This document shows positions 59,668-64,000 of a stretch of 64,000 nucleotides of DNA, in pieces. The first letter of the stretch is position 1; every line of letters begins with the position of its first letter. The stretch covers positions 62,001 to 126,000 of the forward strand of contig CAKOLL010000002.1 of NCBI GenBank assembly GCA_934096295.1, written 5' to 3'. The translations under genes were made by a program, and so were the position numbers. The notes under the pieces were generated by a model. It had not been told where the DNA came from, did no database searches, and was given only the letters and a program-made list of their open reading frames with translations. Source of the DNA: an uncultured Bacilli bacterium. Lineage in GTDB: Bacteria > Bacillota_I > Bacilli_A > RF39 > UBA660.

Positions 59668-60444
59668 ATGAGATTAGTATTAAAATATATTTCAATGTAT
59701 TTAAAAAGTGAGCTTGAATATAAGTCTTCATTTATTATGACTTTAATTTCACAGCTTGTAACAGTTAGCTTAAGTTCTTTTACAGTTGTAATTTTGATGG
59801 ATAAATTTAAATTTTTAAATAATTATAATATTTATGAGGTTATTATAGCAATTGCTATAGTTCAATTTGGCTTTAGTCTTGCAGAAACATTTGCTAGAGG
59901 CTTTGATAAATTTTCAGAATTAATTAAAAATGGTACCTTAGACATATTATTAATTAGACCTCGAAGTGTATTTATGTCAGTGTTTGGTAGTAATTTGGAA
60001 TTTACTAAAATAAGTAGAGTGATTGCTAGTTTGGTTTTATTTATTATTGGAGTGGTAAATTTAGATTATGATATAGGTATTATTGGATATCTTTATATGT
60101 TTAGTTTGCTTTTGTTTAGTGCTTTAATTTATACATCAATTTTTATATTTTCAGCTTGTTTTTGTTTTAAAACTATCGAAGGCTTGGAGTTTATGAATAT
60201 ATTTACTGATGGTAGTAAAAAATTTGGTCAATATCCAATGGACATGTTTAAAAAAGAAGTTTTGTTACTGTTTACATTTTTAGTGCCTTTGGCTTGTGTA
60301 AATTTTTATCCTTTAAAATTTATTTTAGGAAAAAGTAATAACATTTGGTTTTTAATAAGCCCATTATATACTTTGATAATTTTTGTAGTAGCAGTTTTAT
60401 TATTTAAAAAATGTATTAAAAATTATGAAGGAGCTGGTAGTTAA
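59668..60444 (+). CDS. ABC-2 type permease, second subunit
   Basis: 258 residues, about six membrane helices, opening KYISMYLKSELEYKSSFIM and containing IKNGTLDILLIRPRS, parallel to IKNGSVAYEIARPYN in the first permease. The two are distant paralogues. It follows the first permease by one base and shares its final base with the helicase gene. Confidence 0.85.
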   Translation: MRLVLKYISMYLKSELEYKSSFIMTLISQLVTVSLSSFTVVILMDKFKFLNNYNIYEVIIAIAIVQFGFSLAETFARGFDKFSELIKNGTLDILLIRPRSVFMSVFGSNLEFTKISRVIASLVLFIIGVVNLDYDIGIIGYLYMFSLLLFSALIYTSIFIFSACFCFKTIEGLEFMNIFTDGSKKFGQYPMDMFKKEVLLLFTFLVPLACVNFYPLKFILGKSNNIWFLISPLYTLIIFVVAVLLFKKCIKNYEGAGS

Positions 60445-62453
60445 TGGAATTTGATAAAGAAGTAAAAAAGTTGGAAGAAATTAAAAATACTTTTAAAGGT
60501 TTAACACACGAATATGAAATAAAGATTCAAAATGCAATTAAAGAACATAAGAAAAATCCTTTGTTATATTCATCACTAATTGATCAATATAATAATAAAT
60601 TAACGATGTTAAAGAAAACTATTAATAATCCATTTTTTGGAAGAATTGATTTTCATAATAGTAATGATGAAAATTTGATTTGTTATATAAGTAAAGTCGG
60701 AGTTCTTGATGATGCTGGAAATGCCATAACTGTGGACTGGAGAGCTCCGATTTCCACTCTTTATTATGATTCTGATGTCGGGGAAGCTCAATTTACTTCA
60801 CCAGCAGGATTAGAAGAAGGTATTTTAAATTTAAAAAGACAATATACAATTGAAAATGGTAAATTAATAAATTTTCAAGATGTTAATACAATATCAAATG
60901 ATGAATTATTAAAACCATTTTTAGAAAATAATATAGATAAAAGACTAAAAAATATTGTTTCAACAATTCAAAGTGAACAAAATGCCATAATTAGAAAACC
61001 ATTAAAAGAAAATAATATTATTCAAGGGGCAGCCGGTTCAGGTAAAACAACTGTGGCATTACATCGAATTGCATATTTAGTATATAATGAACAAAAAAAA
61101 TATAATGAAGATGCTTTTTTAGTAATCGGACCAAATAGTTATTTTATGAAATATATTTCTAGTGTCTTACCAGATTTAGATGTATTTAATGTCAGTCAAT
61201 ATACTTTTTTAGATATTGTAAATAATTATTTAAAAGAAAAAATAAATATCATAGATCAGTCAGAAATATTAGAAAATGTTTTAGATAAAATGGATACAAG
61301 TATAATAAAATTTAAGTCATCATTATTATATAAAGATATTGTGGAAGATTATATTAATGATTTAGAAGAAAGTATTATTCATGGACCAATTAAACTTATG
61401 GATTATACTTTGTTTAAAGAAGATACAATAGAAAAATTTATTAATAAAAAAACTTTAGGTATTGTTGAAAGAATTAATGAATTTACCAAGTATGCAAAAA
61501 GTTATATAAAAAAACACGAAGACACTATAAAAAACAATTATTGGAATATTTATAGAGAAGAATATTTAACAAGTATTGATGAAAAAAGAAAAAAAGAAAT
61601 ATTAGATGTAACTGAAGAATTTAATAAAAAACTAAAAAATATTGATGCTTTGTTAAAAGATTATTTTAAAGATTTTACATTAAAACCTTTATCAATATAT
61701 CGCAATTTTATTAATAATTTTGATAAATACAGTGATTATCCATTAAATAAAGAAGAGAATATAAAAAGAATAAATAAAAAGACCTTAGGATATGAGGATT
61801 TACCAGCACTAGTGTATATTAATTTAAAATTTTATGGTTATAAGGGTAATGATAAATATATTCATGTTGTATTAGATGAGGCTCAAGATTTTGGCTTATT
61901 TCATTATTTTGTTATTAAAAACTTATTTAAAAATGCGACATTTAGTATATTCGGAGATTTAGCACAATCTATATACTCATATCAATCTATTGATAATTGG
62001 GAAGATGTTAAAAGTATTATTTATAATGATGACATTAATATTTTGTTTCTTGATAAAAGTTATCGTACAACATGTGAAATTATGGATGCTGCTAATAAGA
62101 TATCTAGTTTGTATGGATTTGGAAAAGCACAATCATTTTTAAGACATGGACCAGAAGTTGCATATATGAAATATAATAAAATCAATTTACTTGAAAAAAT
62201 AGATATTTTGAAAAAGAATGGATATAGTAATATTGCAGTTATTTGTAAAAGTAAAAAATCTATTGAAATGTATGCTAAAGATATAAATGTTCCTGGAGTA
62301 AGTGTTGTTACAAGTTATTTATCTAAAGGATTAGAGTTTGACTGTTGTATAGCTATGGATATGGATTTTGACAGAAATAATATGCTTGATATGAAGCTTC
62401 TTTATGTTGCAATGACTAGAGCTTTGCATGAATTAACTATAGTTACAAAATAA
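60444..62453 (+). CDS. HelD-like UvrD-family helicase
   Basis: The 669-residue protein has an N-terminal coiled coil (about 1-60), VDWRAPISTLYYD, Walker A GAAGSGKTTVALHRIAYL, Walker B VVLDEAQDFG, and motif VI (LLYVAMTRALHEL). This combination is typical of HelD, which removes RNA polymerase from stalled complexes. Bacillus HelD is about 770 residues, so this one is shorter. Coupling to the ABC exporter genes is by overlap only; a functional link is not evident. Confidence 0.85.
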   Translation: MEFDKEVKKLEEIKNTFKGLTHEYEIKIQNAIKEHKKNPLLYSSLIDQYNNKLTMLKKTINNPFFGRIDFHNSNDENLICYISKVGVLDDAGNAITVDWRAPISTLYYDSDVGEAQFTSPAGLEEGILNLKRQYTIENGKLINFQDVNTISNDELLKPFLENNIDKRLKNIVSTIQSEQNAIIRKPLKENNIIQGAAGSGKTTVALHRIAYLVYNEQKKYNEDAFLVIGPNSYFMKYISSVLPDLDVFNVSQYTFLDIVNNYLKEKINIIDQSEILENVLDKMDTSIIKFKSSLLYKDIVEDYINDLEESIIHGPIKLMDYTLFKEDTIEKFINKKTLGIVERINEFTKYAKSYIKKHEDTIKNNYWNIYREEYLTSIDEKRKKEILDVTEEFNKKLKNIDALLKDYFKDFTLKPLSIYRNFINNFDKYSDYPLNKEENIKRINKKTLGYEDLPALVYINLKFYGYKGNDKYIHVVLDEAQDFGLFHYFVIKNLFKNATFSIFGDLAQSIYSYQSIDNWEDVKSIIYNDDINILFLDKSYRTTCEIMDAANKISSLYGFGKAQSFLRHGPEVAYMKYNKINLLEKIDILKKNGYSNIAVICKSKKSIEMYAKDINVPGVSVVTSYLSKGLEFDCCIAMDMDFDRNNMLDMKLLYVAMTRALHELTIVTK

Positions 62454-62510
62454 AAATCTTGGCAATATTTTAATTTTATTATATACTTTAGGTAAAGTGA
62501 AGGTGATTAT

Positions 62511-63182
62511 ATGTATAGTGTATTATTAAGTAAGATTGAATTTGTTTTTCCTTTAATAAAGGATAGATTAAAGGAAATAGTTAATGAAAACATGAAAGTT
62601 GTGGTTATGCCATGGGCTTTTCCAATCGAACTTAATTATGATAGATTAATAAATGAATACTTTAAAGAAGGAGAAAAGAAGTATAATAAATATATTAATT
62701 CTTTGTTGGAACTAGGTATAGAAAAAGAAAATATAACTATTTTAAATTGTTATGAAAAAGATACTTCTAATTTTAAAAACATTATAAATAATGCGGATGT
62801 TTTATTGTTACCTGGTGGCAATCCCGAAATGTTTTTTAGTAAGGTTGTTCAAGAAACTGAAATACTTTATGAAATAAAACATTTTAAAGGAATTATAATT
62901 GGTGAATCTGCTGGTGCTTGCCTACAATTTAAAAGATATTTTATAACTGCTAGAAATAATTATTATAAATATTTTGCTTGGTATGATGGTTTTGGTGTTT
63001 TAAATGATCCATTTTATATTGATGTTCATACTATAAATAATAGATTATATTTAAATTCTTTAGAAAAAATAGCTAAAGAAAAAAATAAAACTCTTTATGC
63101 AATATATAATGATGGGGCATTAATTTTAAATAGAGAAAATAATGATATAGAACTGTTTGGAAATGTTGGAGTTGATAAATGA
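62511..63182 (+). CDS. S51 family peptidase (dipeptidase E-like)
   Basis: The 223-residue protein has a class I glutamine amidotransferase-like fold with the nucleophile elbow GESAGA, preceding LLLPGGNPEMFF, and a likely catalytic His in YIDVHTINNR. Peptidase E family members cut Asp-X dipeptides or cyanophycin-like substrates. It overlaps the second Nudix gene by four bases (ATGA). Confidence 0.85.
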   Translation: MYSVLLSKIEFVFPLIKDRLKEIVNENMKVVVMPWAFPIELNYDRLINEYFKEGEKKYNKYINSLLELGIEKENITILNCYEKDTSNFKNIINNADVLLLPGGNPEMFFSKVVQETEILYEIKHFKGIIIGESAGACLQFKRYFITARNNYYKYFAWYDGFGVLNDPFYIDVHTINNRLYLNSLEKIAKEKNKTLYAIYNDGALILNRENNDIELFGNVGVDK

Positions 63183-63694
63183 TGAGAGAAATAATATATA
63201 ATAATGATAATTTGAAATTTAGTGATGTAACAAGTAAAAGTGTTAGAATAAAAGTATTATTGATAAATAATGGTAAGTTACTTATTGGTAATGAAGATGG
63301 ATGCTTTATGTTTATCGGAGGACATCAAGAAGATAATGAAGAATTAATTGATACTTTAAAAAGAGAAGTAAAAGAAGAAACCGGTATAGAGTTAGATAAT
63401 GAAGTAATAAATGAACCATTCTTAAAAATAATTTATTTAAATAAAGATTATCCAAATAAGGGTGAAAATAGAGAAAGCGATATTTATTATTATGCCCTAG
63501 AAACTAATAAATTACCTAATTTAGAAAATGTTAATTATACTGAAAGTGAAATGAGTAAACATTTTGAATTAATGTATATTGATTTAAATAAAGCAATTGA
63601 TATTATAAAAGTAAATATTCCAAATCATAAAGATAATGGAATAATTTCTAAAGATATGATTATTGCTTTAGAGGAATATGGGAGGAAAGAATAA
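63179..63694 (+). CDS. Nudix hydrolase, second copy
   Basis: The 171-residue protein has a full Nudix box: GGHQEDNE, seven residues, REVKEETGI. Length equals the Nudix protein at 1.5 kb, and both share KDYP, NYTE/SYTE and a C-terminal NGI...EEY/LEY region, so they are likely paralogues. Substrate unknown. It is probably cotranscribed with the S51 peptidase and the CYTH-like gene. Confidence 0.85.
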   Translation: MMREIIYNNDNLKFSDVTSKSVRIKVLLINNGKLLIGNEDGCFMFIGGHQEDNEELIDTLKREVKEETGIELDNEVINEPFLKIIYLNKDYPNKGENRESDIYYYALETNKLPNLENVNYTESEMSKHFELMYIDLNKAIDIIKVNIPNHKDNGIISKDMIIALEEYGRKE

Positions 63695-63695
63695 T

Positions 63696-64000
63696 TATGC
63701 AAATGGAAACTGAAATTAGTGTTTTAGTTAAAGCAGATTATGAAACATTACAAAAAGAACTAAAAGAAAATAATTTTTTATTAAAAGAAGAGTATGTTGT
63801 AAATGACATTTATATGATAGATGAGAATTTTGATATTTCTAATATGAGTTATTTAGATATTCTAAAAAAATGTATTTTAGTTAGAGATATTGTTGGCTTT
63901 GAAAAAGTTTTATTATATAAATATAAAAAATATGCTGAAAATGGAGATATTTTAGAACAAGGGAAAGTTAGATGCCCGATTACTGATGTTGATAAAGCTG
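63696..64000 (+). CDS. CYTH-like domain protein, 5' part
   Basis: An ATG after GGAGGAAAG opens a frame that runs off the window, about 101 codons. METEISVLVKADYETLQKEL with later YMIDEN, CILVRDI and KVLLYKYKKY has the beta-strand pattern of CYTH (adenylate cyclase/thiamine triphosphatase) domains, although the usual opening ExExK is weak. Triphosphate substrates would fit with the Nudix neighbour. Call is tentative. Confidence 0.5.

Overview
The window is AT-rich, tightly packed and uses the standard bacterial code: TGA terminates genes such as tkt, and TGG is the tryptophan codon. Start codons include TTG and GTG behind good Shine-Dalgarno (SD) sequences. Gene content and local order point to a Gram-positive member of the Bacilli. 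Blocks shared with Bacillus subtilis are lexA / small membrane gene / tkt / sirA / yneF, lspA-rluD, ymfF-ymfH, ybxB-rpoB-rpoC and rnc-smc. Sporulation genes are present: sigG, a ylmC/ymxH-type gene, sirA, a YjcZ-type small protein and cotE. I infer a gut-type, low-GC, spore-forming or recently spore-forming Bacilli lineage. I cannot name the species.

Layout. 0-6 kb: the 3' end of an unknown gene, rpmG-efp, a DUF4282-like membrane gene, a Nudix gene, sigG with a hairpin over its ribosome binding site, ylmC, lspA-rluD, a small membrane gene and a rhomboid protease. 6-11 kb: lexA divergent from a 49-residue membrane peptide in the yneA position, tRNA-Arg, a HEPN/Abi-like gene with an early stop, an unidentified structured RNA, then tkt-sirA-yneF. 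11-17 kb: an acidic membrane-anchored protein, csaA, a radical SAM protein, a dGTPase-like gene and the ymfF-ymfH pair. 17-19.5 kb: rpsD and its long leader, a candidate type I toxin-antitoxin locus, def, an IrrE-like gene without the HExxH motif, and the YjcZ-like gene. 19.5-24 kb: an ftsW-type gene, a broken small peptide gene, ku plus an ATP-dependent DNA ligase, HU and a membrane OB-fold protein. 24-32 kb: ybxB-rpoB-rpoC.

32-44 kb is more accessory: a decayed DUF1016 nuclease, cotE, a HIT protein, a CapA-like protein, a 569-residue double-HTH protein, anchored or secreted proteins including one frameshifted gene, deoD and a phosphohexomutase. 44-45 kb has tRNA-Ile and tRNA-Glu, an integrase relic and tRNA-Ser. 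45-54 kb: a ZnuA-like lipoprotein, yidD, rnc-smc with short coiled-coil arms, a LemA/DUF2207 pair and an Rpn-type nuclease. 54-64 kb: an AI-2E family transporter, a T-box controlling a nucleotide kinase and a minimal alaS, a three-gene ABC-2 exporter, a HelD-like helicase, an S51 peptidase, a second Nudix gene and the start of a CYTH-like gene.

The best candidates for something new are the convergent sense/antisense small-peptide locus at 17.74-18.06 kb, the unassigned terminator-ended RNA at 7.98-8.12 kb, the small membrane peptide divergent from lexA, and the hairpin over the sigG ribosome binding site. Decay is visible in several places: an ochre codon in the Abi-like gene, a frameshift plus ochre codon in the DUF1016 gene, frameshifts in a surface protein and in a small peptide gene, and an integrase tail beside the tRNAs. 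All functional statements rest on reading the sequence and recalling families; no searches were run.
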